From: Novosphingobium piscinae
GTDB lineage: Bacteria; Pseudomonadota; Alphaproteobacteria; Sphingomonadales; Sphingomonadaceae
Assembly: GCF_014230355.1 (NCBI RefSeq)
Contig: NZ_JACLAX010000010.1
Coordinates: 62,001 to 126,000, forward strand
DNA: 64,000 bases
Direction: 5' to 3'
Shown: piece by piece, positions 46,940 through 56,138 of the stretch
How positions within the stretch are numbered: position 1 is the stretch's first letter
Layout of the letters: every line of letters begins with the position of its first letter
Translations under genes and position numbers: made by a program
Notes under the pieces: model-generated
The model's database searches: none
The model's input: the letters and a program-made list of their open reading frames with translations, nothing else
What the model was told of the DNA's origin: nothing

Positions 46940-48214
46940 TCAACAGTTGGCTGCGGCCACCCCCGGAGGAATCGGTCCGCCGCTGGCCCAATCCAGCAGC
47001 TCGACCAGATGCACTGTATGCAGTTGATCCGCGGCAATCTGGCCCATGCAGCCGATATTGCTGCTAGCCACGATGCGCGCGCCGGTCGCCATCAGTGCTG
47101 CCTGCTTGCGGGCCTTAAGCGTGGCCGAGAGCGCGGGCTGGAGAATCGCATAGCTGCCAGCAGAGCCGCAGCAGATGTGGGCCTCAACCGGATCCCTGAC
47201 GTCGAAGCCGGCCGCGACCAGCAGGGCGCGCGGCGCAGTCTTGACCTGCTGGCCATGTTGCAACGAGCAGGCGCTGTGCCATGCCACCGGTACACCGGGC
47301 GCAAGGCATGATGGCAGGGCGGGCAGCCGGGCCAGATACTCGGCAATATCGACCGCCTTTCCGGAGACCGCAGCAGCACGGGCGGCCATATCCGGATCCT
47401 GAGCGAACAGCGCCGGGTAATCCTTGATCACAGTACCGCAGCCCGAGGCGGTGATCACGATGGCATCGACCGGCCCGGCCGCCTCCCAGGCCGCAATGTT
47501 GGCGCGGGCATGGGCCACGGCAGCGGGCTCGCGGCCCAGATGGTGATCGAGCGCACCGCAACAGGCCGATTGCCGGGTGATCACCACCTCGATCCCGTGG
47601 CGGGCAAGCAGGCGCAGCGCGGCATCGTCGATCGCCGGTCGCAGGACCGGCTGGACGCAGCCAAGGTGGAGGATCACCCGCCCGCGCCGGGGGGCAGCCG
47701 GAGCAAGGGCCTGCCTCTGCTCCGCCAGACCCGGCGCGGCGAGCGTGGCGGGAACCATCGCGATCATGGCGGCGAGTGGTGCGGGGAGGAGCCGGCTGAG
47801 CGGCCGCGCGAGGCGTCCGGCGCGCAGCAGCAGGCGGAACAGGCGCCGCCGGGTGAGCAGTGCCGGTAGCGCGGCACGGAGCAGCCGCTGCCCCAGTGGC
47901 CGGCGATGACGGGTCTCGATATGCGCCCGGGCGGCATCAACCAGATGCATGTAGTCCACCCCTGACGGGCAGGTCGTGGTGCACGACAGGCAGGACAGGC
48001 AGCGGTCGATGTGGTGCACCGCACGGGGCGACGGCGCCAGGTCGGGCGCGGCCAGCATGTCCTTGATCAACCAGATCCGACCCCGCGGGCTGTCGAGCTC
48101 GTCGCCAGTGACCAGGTAGGTCGGGCAGGTGGCGGTGCAGAACCCGCAGTGCACGCACTGTCGGATCCGCGCCGCGGCGCCGTCCAGATCGATGCCGGCC
48201 GGTCTTTCGCTCAT
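46940..48214 (-). CDS. glcF: Glycolate oxidase iron-sulfur subunit GlcF
   Basis: 424 residues. Two [4Fe-4S] motifs are present: CVHCGFCTATCP (about 20-31) and CLSCLSCTTTCP (about 73-84). They are followed by two CCG domains (SACCGALDHH and HICCGSAGSY) that bind further cofactor or quinone. With GlcD and GlcE it forms the membrane-associated complex that oxidises glycolate to glyoxylate and passes electrons to quinone. Its start overlaps the glcE stop by four bases. The frame is intact to the C-terminus. Confidence 0.92.
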   Translation of the reverse strand: MSERPAGIDLDGAAARIRQCVHCGFCTATCPTYLVTGDELDSPRGRIWLIKDMLAAPDLAPSPRAVHHIDRCLSCLSCTTTCPSGVDYMHLVDAARAHIETRHRRPLGQRLLRAALPALLTRRRLFRLLLRAGRLARPLSRLLPAPLAAMIAMVPATLAAPGLAEQRQALAPAAPRRGRVILHLGCVQPVLRPAIDDAALRLLARHGIEVVITRQSACCGALDHHLGREPAAVAHARANIAAWEAAGPVDAIVITASGCGTVIKDYPALFAQDPDMAARAAAVSGKAVDIAEYLARLPALPSCLAPGVPVAWHSACSLQHGQQVKTAPRALLVAAGFDVRDPVEAHICCGSAGSYAILQPALSATLKARKQAALMATGARIVASSNIGCMGQIAADQLHTVHLVELLDWASGGPIPPGVAAANC

Positions 48215-49347
48215 GCGCCGGCTCCAGGGGCGGCCCGCGGCGACAGGATCCCGGCGGGATCGAACAGGGCCTTGAGCCGGGCCGAAAGCGCTGCTGGCCC
48301 GGGTTCGAGCGGCGCGCGGGGGGGGATGTCTCCGGCGGGTCCGCGCAGCCGTTCGGCATGCCCCTCGCGCCCAGCGGCGGTCGCCAGCGCGGCATGGACA
48401 TCGAACTCGGCCAGCTCAGGCGGCAGACTTAGCCAGGCCAGGGCGCCGCCCCAGTCAAGCGTCAGCCCGGCGCCAGCGGGGAGCAGCGCGGCCAGAGCGG
48501 GAGCGCGGCTGGCGGGGAGCGCACAGCGCCAGAGACTGTCCCCGGCATCGGTCGCCGCGGGCAGGCAGGCCGCGGCGGCCCACAGCGCCCGGCTCGCGGC
48601 CCCCTCGACCAACTCGCCGCTGGGCAGCCTGGCCTGTGCGGCGGCGACCAGTGCGGGCAGGGCCCGGGCAGTCGATTCCAGCCTTAGCAGCACCATGCCG
48701 TCCCGCCAGGCCGCGCCGGTCAACCCGCCATCGACCATCAGCGCCTCGGCTATCAGCCGCACCGCGCCGGCCGCCGTGGCGGCGGGCAGGCGCAGCGTTG
48801 CCTCGGCCGGGGGGAGCGGCAGCACCTTGAGCGTCAGCTCGGTGATCACCGCGAGGGTTCCGCGCGAACCGGTGAGCAGCCGTGGCAGGTCGAAGCCGGT
48901 GACGTTTTTCAGCACCTTGCCGCCGGCGCGGAAGATCTCGCCGCGCCCGGTGACTCCGGCCAGGCCGAGGACATGGTCCCGCGCGGCACCCGCGAAGGGA
49001 CGACGAGGACCGGACAGGGCGCAGGCGACCGTCCCGCCCAGCGTGCCCTCACCCTGTCCCCAGATCGCGGCTGGGGAGAGCGGCTCGAAGGCGAGGCACT
49101 GGCCGGCGTCGGCGAGCAGTGAAGTGATCTCGGCCAGCGGGATGGCGGCCGGTGCGGTCAGCAGAAGCTCGCCCGGATCGTGCTCCACCCGGCCACCCAG
49201 CGCGGTCAGGTCAAGCCTCGCCGCCGCCTCGCCGGGGCCGAGCCCCGGCTTGCTGCCGCTGCCGGTCACCGCGAGGGTTTCGCCCCGGGCGCCGGCGGTG
49301 CGCAGGGTCTCTGCGAGGTCCTCGACGCAGGCGGGACGGTAGACCAT
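48211..49347 (-). CDS. glcE: Glycolate oxidase FAD-binding subunit GlcE
   Basis: 378 residues. A PCMH-type FAD-binding domain (VTGSGSKPGLG, LLLTAPAAIPLAEI, GTLGGTVACALSGPRRPF, VLKNVTGFDLPRLLTGSRG) is followed by a short cap domain, the truncated relative of GlcD. It is translationally coupled on both sides: the glcD stop and glcE start share one base (TGATG) and the glcE stop and glcF start overlap (ATGA). The long frame upstream is glcD DNA, so the ATG at 49347 is the start. Confidence 0.9.
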   Translation of the reverse strand: MVYRPACVEDLAETLRTAGARGETLAVTGSGSKPGLGPGEAAARLDLTALGGRVEHDPGELLLTAPAAIPLAEITSLLADAGQCLAFEPLSPAAIWGQGEGTLGGTVACALSGPRRPFAGAARDHVLGLAGVTGRGEIFRAGGKVLKNVTGFDLPRLLTGSRGTLAVITELTLKVLPLPPAEATLRLPAATAAGAVRLIAEALMVDGGLTGAAWRDGMVLLRLESTARALPALVAAAQARLPSGELVEGAASRALWAAAACLPAATDAGDSLWRCALPASRAPALAALLPAGAGLTLDWGGALAWLSLPPELAEFDVHAALATAAGREGHAERLRGPAGDIPPRAPLEPGPAALSARLKALFDPAGILSPRAAPGAGA

Positions 49348-50831
49348 CAGAACCGCGGCAGGTCGGGGAAGGGAAGCTGCCCACCATGGACATGCATGGC
49401 GTTGAGCTCGGCGCAGCGGCTCAACGTGGGGAACACCTTGCCCGGGTTGAGCAGGCCGCGCTCGTCGAACGCGCATTTCAGCCGGCTCTGCACGGCGAGG
49501 TCGACCGGACCGAACTGGTGCTCCATCAAGTCGCGCTTCTCGACCCCCACGCCGTGCTCGCCGGTCAGTACCCCACCGGCATCGACACAGGCCTTGAGAA
49601 TCTCGGACCCGGCAGCCTCGGCGGCCTCGGTCTGGCCCGGGATCCGCGCATCGTACATTACCAGCGGATGCAGGTTGCCGTCGCCGGCATGGAACACGTT
49701 CGCCACGCCGAGGCCATGACGGGCGGCGATCGCCGAGATCTCAGCCAGGACCGCACCCAACTGGCGGCGCGGGATCGTACCGTCGACACAGTAATAGTCC
49801 GCGGCGATGCGTCCCACCGCCGGAAAAGCCGCCTTGCGCCCGGCCCAGAACAGCAGGCGTTGGGCCTCGTCGCTGCTTTCCTTCAGGTGCTGGCAGTTGT
49901 GGGCCTGGGCGATCGCGGTGATGCGGGCGATCTGGTCGTCGACTTCGGCCGGACAGCCATCGGCCTCGGCGATCATCAGCGCGGCCACGTCGGTCGGATA
50001 GCCCGCTTGAACAAAGGCCTCGGCAGCCCGGATTGCCGGCGCATCCATCATCTCCAGCCCGGCTGGGATAATGCCCGCGGCGATGATTGCGGCCACACAG
50101 TCGCTCGCGTCGGCCACGCTGGGAAAGCCCAGCAGCAGCGCGCGCTGCGTCGCCGGCCGGGGCAGGATGCGGACCGTGGCCTCGGTCACCACGCCGAGCA
50201 GGCCCTCGGATCCGCAGACCAGTCCGAGCAGGTCATAGCCCGGCTGCTCCATTCCCGCCCCGCCCAGTCGCAGCACGGTGCCGTCCATCAACACGAGTTC
50301 GACCCCCAACAGGTTGGGGCTGGTTGTGCCGTACTTGAGGCAGTGCACGCCCCCGGCGTTCTCTGCCACGTTGCCGCCGATCGAGCAGGCAATCTGGCTT
50401 GACGGGTCGGGTGCATAGTAAAAGCCTCGGGCGGCGACTGCCTGGGACACGGCGAGGTTGGTCACGCCGGGCTGGACCACGGCCACCCGGTCGGCGTAGT
50501 CGATCGAGAGGATGCGGTTGAACCGGGCCATGCCCAGCACGATGCCGTCGGCCAGCGGCAGCGCCCCGCCCGAGAGCGATGTGCCCGCTCCGCGCGCCAC
50601 CACCTTGACCCCTTGCGCGTGGCACCAGGCCAGCACCGCCGAGACCTCGGCCGTCGTGCGCGGCAGCACGACCGCCAACGGGCTCTGTCGGTACATGGTG
50701 AGGCCATCGCTGCCATAGGGCGAGACGCCGGCATCGTCGGCGATGACGCCATCGGGCACCAGCGCGGCGAGGGCCGAGGCAATCTCGGCCCGGCGCGCCA
50801 TGACCGCGCCGTCCGGCGGCGCCATCTTCAT
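49347..50831 (-). CDS. glcD: Glycolate oxidase FAD-linked subunit GlcD
   Basis: 494 residues. The FAD-binding PCMH domain shows VVARGAGTSLSGGALPLADG, AVVQPGVTNLAVSQA, SIGGNVAENAGGVHCLKYG and GLVCGSEGLLGVVTEATVRI. The cap domain has ANVFHAGDGNLHPLVMYD and LTGEHGVGVEKRDLM, carrying the active-site histidines. The family oxidises D-2-hydroxy acids; with GlcE and GlcF, glycolate is the expected substrate, although D-lactate is also used by such complexes. First gene of glcDEF, divergent from the sugar-acid dehydratase gene over a shared operator. Confidence 0.92.
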   Translation of the reverse strand: MKMAPPDGAVMARRAEIASALAALVPDGVIADDAGVSPYGSDGLTMYRQSPLAVVLPRTTAEVSAVLAWCHAQGVKVVARGAGTSLSGGALPLADGIVLGMARFNRILSIDYADRVAVVQPGVTNLAVSQAVAARGFYYAPDPSSQIACSIGGNVAENAGGVHCLKYGTTSPNLLGVELVLMDGTVLRLGGAGMEQPGYDLLGLVCGSEGLLGVVTEATVRILPRPATQRALLLGFPSVADASDCVAAIIAAGIIPAGLEMMDAPAIRAAEAFVQAGYPTDVAALMIAEADGCPAEVDDQIARITAIAQAHNCQHLKESSDEAQRLLFWAGRKAAFPAVGRIAADYYCVDGTIPRRQLGAVLAEISAIAARHGLGVANVFHAGDGNLHPLVMYDARIPGQTEAAEAAGSEILKACVDAGGVLTGEHGVGVEKRDLMEHQFGPVDLAVQSRLKCAFDERGLLNPGKVFPTLSRCAELNAMHVHGGQLPFPDLPRF

Positions 50832-50858
50832 CGCGGGGTCGCGCCCACAGGCACGCGT

Positions 50859-50892
50859 TTGACAGTCATAAACTGTCGTCTATATACAGTTT
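50859..50892 (+). promoter_or_regulatory. Promoter and GntR-type operator between glcD and the dehydratase
   Basis: TTGACA (50859-50864) is followed after 16 bases by TATATA (50881-50886), pointing to the dehydratase. The inverted repeat AAACTGT/ACAGTTT (50870-50876, 50886-50892) overlaps it, and GACAGT/ACTGTC (50861-50866, 50872-50877) gives a third half-site. TCTATATACAGT (50879-50890) matches the 12-base palindrome at 10 of 12 positions. A regulator bound here could control both directions. Confidence 0.6.
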
Positions 50893-50938
50893 GGCGGCCG
50901 CGCAAGGCGGCAGACAGCGCCGATGCGGGGGAGACCGG

Positions 50939-52732
50939 GTGACAGCCAGCGACAGACCTGACGGTGCATCGCCACGGCGCCTGCGCTCGCAGGACTGGTT
51001 TGCCAATCCTGCTCGGCCCGACATGGTCGCGGTCTATCTCGAGCGCTTCATGAACTATGGTCTGACTCCGGACGAGCTCCGCTCGGGGCGGCCGATCATC
51101 GGCATCGCGCAGTCTGGCAGTGATCTCAACCCCTGCAACCGGGTGCATCTGCAGCTGGCCCAGCGCGTGCGCGAAGGGATCCGCGATGCCGGTGGAATTG
51201 CGATGGAATTCCCGCTCCACCCGATCTTCGAGAACTGTCGCCGGCCAACCGCGGCCCTGGACCGCAATCTCGCCTATCTCGGGCTGGTCGAGATTCTCAA
51301 CGGCTATCCGCTGGACGGCGTGGTCCTGACCACTGGCTGCGACAAGACCACGCCGAGCGGGATCATGGCCGCCGCCACGATGGACCTGCCCGCCATCGTC
51401 CTGTCGGGCGGGCCGATGCTCGACGGCTGGCACGAGGGCCGCAGGGTTGGGTCCGGTGCGGTGATCTGGGCCAGCCGCAAGCGGTTGGCCGCCGGAGAGA
51501 TCGACGAAGAGGACTTCATCGCCGCTGCCGCCGCCTCGGCCACGTCGGTCGGTCATTGCAACACCATGGGCACAGCCTCCACCATGAACGCCATCGCCGA
51601 GGCGCTGGGTCTGTCGCTGCCCGGCTGCGCGGCGATCCCGGCAGCCTGGCGTGAGCGGGCACAGTATGCCTACGCTACCGGACGACGCATCGTCGAGATG
51701 GTCGAGGAGGATCTGCGTCCGAGCCGGATCCTGACCCGCGAGGCTTTCCTCGACGCCATCACCCTGACCGCGGCAATCGGCGGCTCGACCAATGCCCAGC
51801 CGCACATCACCGCGATGGCCCGTCACGCTGGCCAGACCGTGACTGTGCAGGACTGGCGCGAGCGCGCCAGTGTTCCGCTGATCCTCAATATGGCCCCGGC
51901 CGGGACCCATCTGGGCGAAGGCTTCGCCCGGGCGGGGGGTGTGCCCGTCGTGCTCAAGGAGCTGGCCCGCGCCGGCCTGCTCCACCCCGATCGGATGACT
52001 GTGACCGGCCACACACTGGGCGCCAACATCGCCGATGCGGCAGATGCCGATGGCGACGTGATCCGCACCGTGGCCGAACCTCTGCTGCCCGCGGCCGGGC
52101 TGCTGCCCATCACCGGCAACCTGTTCGATTTCGCGATCCTCAAGGCCAGCGTGATCAGCGACGGGTTTCGTCGGCGCTATCTCGAGCGGCCCGGCGCTGC
52201 CGGGGTCTACGAGGGCCGCGCGATCGTGTTCGACGGCGGCGACGATTACCACAACCGCATCAATGACCCCGCGTTGCAGATCGACGAGACGTGCATCCTG
52301 GTGATGCGGGGCGCCGGGCCACTGGGGTGGCCGGGTAGCGCCGAAGTGGTCAACATGCAGCCGCCCGACGCCCTGATCCGCGCCGGGATCACCAGCCTGC
52401 CGACAATCGGGGACGGACGCCAGTCCGGCACGTCGGACAGCCCGTCGATCGTCCACTGCAGCCCCGAGGCGGCGGCGGGCGGGGGACTGTCATGGCTGCG
52501 CACCGGCGACATCATCCGGATCGATCTCAACACCGGCCGCTGTGACGCCCTGGTCGACGAGGCTGAAATCGCCCGCCGCCGCGCCGAGGTCCCTCCTGCG
52601 ATGCCGGCAAGCCAGACCCCGTGGGAGGCCATGTACCGCGCCCACGTCGGCAGCCTCGAAGGCGGTGCGGTGCTGGAGTATGCGGTCGAGTTCCAGCAGG
52701 TCGGGGCACGATTGCCCCGCCACAACCACTGA
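50939..52732 (+). CDS. Sugar-acid dehydratase, IlvD/Edd family
   Basis: 597 residues. The iron-sulfur cysteines lie in GSDLNPCNRVH, TTGCDKTTPSG and SVGHCNTMGTAS. AIGGSTNAQPH and the C-terminal GDGRQSGTSDSPSIVH are family hallmarks. The pentonate/hexonate-dehydratase branch, rather than the branched-chain IlvD itself, is indicated by the neighbours: an FAH-family hydrolase, SDRs and an acid transporter. Product would be a 2-keto-3-deoxy-aldonate. The GTG at 50939 follows GGGGGAGA; a longer frame starts inside the promoter. It heads the dehydratase-gntR-hydrolase operon. Confidence 0.87.
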   Translation: MTASDRPDGASPRRLRSQDWFANPARPDMVAVYLERFMNYGLTPDELRSGRPIIGIAQSGSDLNPCNRVHLQLAQRVREGIRDAGGIAMEFPLHPIFENCRRPTAALDRNLAYLGLVEILNGYPLDGVVLTTGCDKTTPSGIMAAATMDLPAIVLSGGPMLDGWHEGRRVGSGAVIWASRKRLAAGEIDEEDFIAAAAASATSVGHCNTMGTASTMNAIAEALGLSLPGCAAIPAAWRERAQYAYATGRRIVEMVEEDLRPSRILTREAFLDAITLTAAIGGSTNAQPHITAMARHAGQTVTVQDWRERASVPLILNMAPAGTHLGEGFARAGGVPVVLKELARAGLLHPDRMTVTGHTLGANIADAADADGDVIRTVAEPLLPAAGLLPITGNLFDFAILKASVISDGFRRRYLERPGAAGVYEGRAIVFDGGDDYHNRINDPALQIDETCILVMRGAGPLGWPGSAEVVNMQPPDALIRAGITSLPTIGDGRQSGTSDSPSIVHCSPEAAAGGGLSWLRTGDIIRIDLNTGRCDALVDEAEIARRRAEVPPAMPASQTPWEAMYRAHVGSLEGGAVLEYAVEFQQVGARLPRHNH

Positions 52733-52777
52733 GGCGTCGGGATGGTGCGTTCCCCCGCTCGGTTGGCGCGGCGCCGC

Positions 52778-52805
52778 TTGCGTGGTCCGAATTGGCGACT
52801 ATATG
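52778..52805 (+). promoter_or_regulatory. Possible internal promoter of the gntR gene
   Basis: TTGCGT (52778-52783) and TATATG (52800-52805) are 16 bases apart. The -10 box overlaps an in-frame ATG at 52803, which argues that translation begins later, at the GTG at 52872. Confidence 0.4.
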
Positions 52806-52871
52806 CTAGCCCCGAGGCGGAGACGGGCGCGGAAGGGCTGCATCGGCTCTGGCAAAGAGGAATCTGGCTCC

Positions 52872-53549
52872 GTGGCGACTGTCGAACACCTCGCCCCCAG
52901 CGAAACCCCATCCACGTTGCGCAACCACATCGCGCGGGTCCTGCGCCAGCAAATTCTCGAGGGGCGCTTCAAGCCGGGCGACCGCCTGAACGAGAGCCAG
53001 ATCGCGCGCGAGTTCTCGACCAGCCGCATCCCGGTACGCGAGGCTCTATCGCATCTGCAGGAGCAGGGCCTTGTAATGAACCTCGAGCGGCGCGGGATGT
53101 TCGTCATCCAGTTGTCCGAGGTGGAAGTGCAGCAGATCAACTCGCTGCGGATCGTGCTGGAAGCCGAGGCGATGAAGCTGGCCCGCGTGCACATGACCGC
53201 GGAGGTCCGGGCGCAGCTCGAGGCATTGGTCGAGCAGATGGAGCACTGGGAAGGGCCGCTGGCCGAGGCGGCCGATCTCGATCGCCGGTTCCACCAGCTC
53301 ATCTGGCGCACTGCGGGCAACCCCTGGCTGGAGCGCATGCTCGACCAGCTGACCATCGCGCTGTTCGCCCACAAGACGTTGGAACACGTCAGCCGCGAGA
53401 TGCGGCAATGGCGGCTCAACCACCATCGCGAGCTGCTCGACGTGGTGACCGGCGGCAACGTCGATCCGCGCATGGCGCTGCTCACCCACCTGCGCATGGC
53501 CTATTCCGAGCCGGAGCGCTTCTCGAGCATGGCGCTCGCGATCGATTGA
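52872..53549 (+). CDS. GntR family (FCD subfamily) transcriptional regulator
   Basis: 225 residues. The N-terminal winged helix is GRFKPGDRLNESQIAREF followed by TSRIPVREALSHLQEQGL. The all-helical FCD ligand domain follows, with the usual His-containing segments DRRFHQLIWR and NHHRELLD. FCD regulators usually repress and release DNA on binding an organic acid or sugar acid. It lies inside the catabolic operon it presumably controls. The GTG start has GAGGAA about ten bases before it. Candidate operator: the ACTGTATACAGT variants in this region. Confidence 0.9.
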   Translation: MATVEHLAPSETPSTLRNHIARVLRQQILEGRFKPGDRLNESQIAREFSTSRIPVREALSHLQEQGLVMNLERRGMFVIQLSEVEVQQINSLRIVLEAEAMKLARVHMTAEVRAQLEALVEQMEHWEGPLAEAADLDRRFHQLIWRTAGNPWLERMLDQLTIALFAHKTLEHVSREMRQWRLNHHRELLDVVTGGNVDPRMALLTHLRMAYSEPERFSSMALAID

Positions 53550-53598
53550 GGCCCCGCCGTCCGGCAGGGCCATTCCTGCCAGATGAAAGGGCAAATTC

Positions 53599-54444
53599 AT
53601 GAAATTGCTGCGTTATGGGCCGCGGGGCGCGGAATTGCCGGGCATGCTCGACGACACCGGTCGGATCCGCAGCCTGGCTGGCGTGGTGCCGGACATCGAT
53701 GGCACGCTGCTCGCCCGCCTGCCCGCGGAGCTAGCCGGCATTGACCCCGCCACGCTGCCGCTGGTGGAGGGTGATGTGCGCCTCGCCGAGCCCGTCGGCA
53801 GGGTCGGCAAGTTCCTCTGCATCGGCCTGAACTACATTGATCACGCCCATGAGGCGGGCATGCCCGTGCCGGCCGAGCCGATCATCTTCACCAAGGCGAC
53901 CTCAAGCATTATCGGCCCTAACGACGATGTGTTGCTGCCGCCCACTTCGGTGAAAAGCGACTGGGAGGTCGAGCTCGGCGTCGTGATCGGCCGCGAGGCG
54001 CGCTACGTCACCCCGGAGGCGGCGCTGGACCACGTGGCCGGGCTCGTGCTGGTGAACGATCTGTCCGAGCGCGAGTACCAGCTTGAACGCGGCGGGCAGT
54101 GGGACAAGGGCAAGGGCTGCGACACCTTTGGCCCGTTCGGGCCGTGGCTGGTCACGCTCGACGAGATCGCCAACATCAACGATCTCGATCTCTGGCTCGA
54201 CCTCAACGGGCAGCGTATGCAGACTGGCAACACCGACAAGCTGATCTTCGACGTGCCGACCGTGGTTTCCTATGTCAGCCAGTTCATGAGCCTGCAGCCG
54301 GGCGACATCATTTCGACCGGCACACCCCCGGGCGTGGGCATGGGGATGAAGCCACCGGTGTGGCTGAAGGAAGGCGACGTGATCGAGTTGGGCATCACCG
54401 GGCTGGGCACCCAGCGGCAGCAGGTCAGGCGCTGGCCCGGCTGA
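53599..54444 (+). CDS. Fumarylacetoacetase (FAH) family hydrolase, probable 2,4-diketo-3-deoxy-aldonate hydrolase
   Basis: 281 residues. The FAH fold is clear: GKFLCIGLNYIDHAHEAGM, SDWEVELGVVIGREARYV, VLVNDLSEREYQ and the acidic metal ligands around EVELGVVIG, ending with ISTGTPPGVGMGMKPPVWL. The long conserved N-terminus (MKLLRYGPRG...) matches the group that cleaves 2,4-diketo-3-deoxy sugar acids. On a C5 substrate the products would be pyruvate and glycolate, on a C6-deoxy substrate pyruvate and lactate. A neighbouring glcDEF favours glycolate. Ureidoglycolate lyase is a less likely alternative. Confidence 0.83.
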   Translation: MKLLRYGPRGAELPGMLDDTGRIRSLAGVVPDIDGTLLARLPAELAGIDPATLPLVEGDVRLAEPVGRVGKFLCIGLNYIDHAHEAGMPVPAEPIIFTKATSSIIGPNDDVLLPPTSVKSDWEVELGVVIGREARYVTPEAALDHVAGLVLVNDLSEREYQLERGGQWDKGKGCDTFGPFGPWLVTLDEIANINDLDLWLDLNGQRMQTGNTDKLIFDVPTVVSYVSQFMSLQPGDIISTGTPPGVGMGMKPPVWLKEGDVIELGITGLGTQRQQVRRWPG

Positions 54445-54457
54445 GTGGCCACGCTGC

Positions 54458-55198
54458 CTAGAGGCTCATCCCGCCATCGATCACGATGGTGCTGCCGCTC
54501 ATGAAGGTGGCCTCGTCGCTGGCGAGCAGCACCGCCACGGCAGCGATCTCCTCGGGCGTGCCGATCCGGCCCATTGGCTGACGGGCGATGAAGGCAGCCC
54601 GCGCCGCGGCAGCATCGCCGGTGGCGGCGAGCCGATCGGCCAGGCTCGGGCTGTCGACCGTGCCCGGGCTGATCGCATTGCAACGGATCCCGTCGGCGAT
54701 GAAGTCCCGCGCCACCGACATGGTCAACCCGATCACCGCGGCCTTGGTCGTGCCGTAGGCACAGCGGCTGGGCGCAGCCATGATCGACGAGACCACCGAG
54801 GCGATGTTGATGATCGACCCCTGCCGCCGGGCGCGCATTGCCGGGAGGAAAGCCCGGATGGTCGAGGCCATGGCCAGGACGTTGAGCTGCCAGCTGCGCT
54901 CCAGGTCGGCCGTGCTGGTTTCGAGGATCGTGCCGTTGGCCACCCAGCCGGCGCAGTTCACCAGCACGTCCACCTCGGGGTGGGCAGCAGCGGCTTCGTT
55001 CACCGCAGCCTCGTCGGTGACGTCGAGCCGCAGGGTGGTGGCTGCCGTGCCCGCATAGGCCTCGGCAAGGCGATCGGCGACCACGTCGGTGGCCACCAGC
55101 GTGGCGCCCGCGTCCAGAAAGGCGCGGCCGATGGCCAGTCCGATGCCCTGTCCGGCGCCGGTGACGAAGGCGGTCCGCCCGGCCAGCCTGGTGCTCAT
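54458..55198 (-). CDS. SDR dehydrogenase, 2-keto-3-deoxy-aldonate 4-dehydrogenase type
   Basis: 246 residues. The Rossmann motif is TGAGQGIGLAIG. The catalytic Ser-Tyr-Lys lies in NIASVVSSIMAAPSRCAYGT with TTKAAVIGLT. DVLVNCAGWVANGTIL, DGIRCNAISPGTVDSPSL and ARQPMGRIGTPEEIAAVA are the hallmarks I recall for 2-keto-3-deoxy-L-fuconate dehydrogenase and its pentonate homologues. It would oxidise C4 to give the 2,4-dioxo acid cleaved by the FAH hydrolase, whose stop faces this stop at 14 bases. Fucose-type substrates are possible. Confidence 0.85.
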   Translation of the reverse strand: MSTRLAGRTAFVTGAGQGIGLAIGRAFLDAGATLVATDVVADRLAEAYAGTAATTLRLDVTDEAAVNEAAAAHPEVDVLVNCAGWVANGTILETSTADLERSWQLNVLAMASTIRAFLPAMRARRQGSIINIASVVSSIMAAPSRCAYGTTKAAVIGLTMSVARDFIADGIRCNAISPGTVDSPSLADRLAATGDAAAARAAFIARQPMGRIGTPEEIAAVAVLLASDEATFMSGSTIVIDGGMSL

Positions 55199-55212
55199 GG
55201 CGACGGTCCCGC

Positions 55213-56043
55213 TCAGGCCGGATAGAGTCCGGCGGCTCCGTCGATGCGGACCACCTGACCAGAGACGAACCCGCTGTCGGGCCCGGCGAGGAACGCGACC
55301 ACCCCCGCAATCTCCTCAGGGGTGGCATAGCGGTCGAGATCGGGTCCGGCCGCCATCATCGCCGGGTCGGTCGGCCGGGTGGCGAGGAAGCGCGCGCTCA
55401 TCGTTGGACCTGGCGACACCACGTTCACCCTTACCCCATGGTGCCGGAGCTCCATCGCCAGGCAGCGGGTGTAGTGGACGATCGCCGCCTTCATGCAGCC
55501 GTAGACTACTTCGCTGGTGACCGCGCGGTGGCCGTTGAGCGAGCCGAAGTTGATCACGCTGCCCTGCTGGCGCTCCTTCATCCCGGGGAGCACGGCGCGG
55601 CAGACCAGCATGGTGCCGATGAAGTTGCGGTTGATGATGGCCTGGGTGTCGGCCAGGCTGATGTCGAGCGCGCCGTTCGGATCGGGCTTGCCGCCAGCCG
55701 CGCCAATATCGCCGCCGGCACAGTTCACCAGGATCGACACCGGGCCCAGCGCCTGGCGCGTCGCCTCGACCATCGCCGCAACCTGCGCCTCGTCGGAAAT
55801 GTCGCCGAGCACGGCGGTGGTACGGACGCCCTGCTCGGCGGCGAGCCGCTCCGCGAGACCGGTCAGGCTCTTTTCCTCGCCGAACTGGGCCGGCGCGCTT
55901 TCGGAGATGTCGTGCACCGCCACGTCGGCGCCGAGCTCGGCCAGCCGGGAGGCAATCGCGCGCCCCAATCCCCGCCCTGAACCGGTCACGAGTGCAACCG
56001 ATCCGGCCAGGCTGGCCGTGCGGACCCGCGACCATTCGTTCAT
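55213..56043 (-). CDS. Short-chain dehydrogenase/reductase
   Basis: 276 residues. TGSGRGLGRAIA is the cofactor loop, ILVNCAGGDIG the NNAG-type motif, and catalytic Tyr and Lys are in VVYGCMKAAIVHYT. The substrate is not identifiable. It sits upstream of the 4-dehydrogenase, 14 bases apart, and both are driven from the region of the operator at 56068. A strong ribosome site (GGAGAGCGGGG) precedes the ATG at 56043; the frame runs further upstream through the operator. Possible role as an aldose or deoxy-keto acid dehydrogenase. Confidence 0.82.
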   Translation of the reverse strand: MNEWSRVRTASLAGSVALVTGSGRGLGRAIASRLAELGADVAVHDISESAPAQFGEEKSLTGLAERLAAEQGVRTTAVLGDISDEAQVAAMVEATRQALGPVSILVNCAGGDIGAAGGKPDPNGALDISLADTQAIINRNFIGTMLVCRAVLPGMKERQQGSVINFGSLNGHRAVTSEVVYGCMKAAIVHYTRCLAMELRHHGVRVNVVSPGPTMSARFLATRPTDPAMMAAGPDLDRYATPEEIAGVVAFLAGPDSGFVSGQVVRIDGAAGLYPA

Positions 56044-56067
56044 CCCCGCTCTCCTTTTGGCGAAATG

Positions 56068-56079
56068 ACTGTCTACAGT
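56068..56079. promoter_or_regulatory. GntR-type operator (SDR side)
   Basis: ACTGT-ct-ACAGT is a 12-base perfect-arm palindrome 24 bases upstream of the SDR start, so binding here would block that transcript or its initiation. It differs from ACTGTATACAGT by one base. Confidence 0.55.
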
Positions 56080-56138
56080 TGCCCGGCCCAAGCGTTTGGC
56101 CGTACCCTTGGTTTTGACAATGAACCGCAGGGCTCCGA

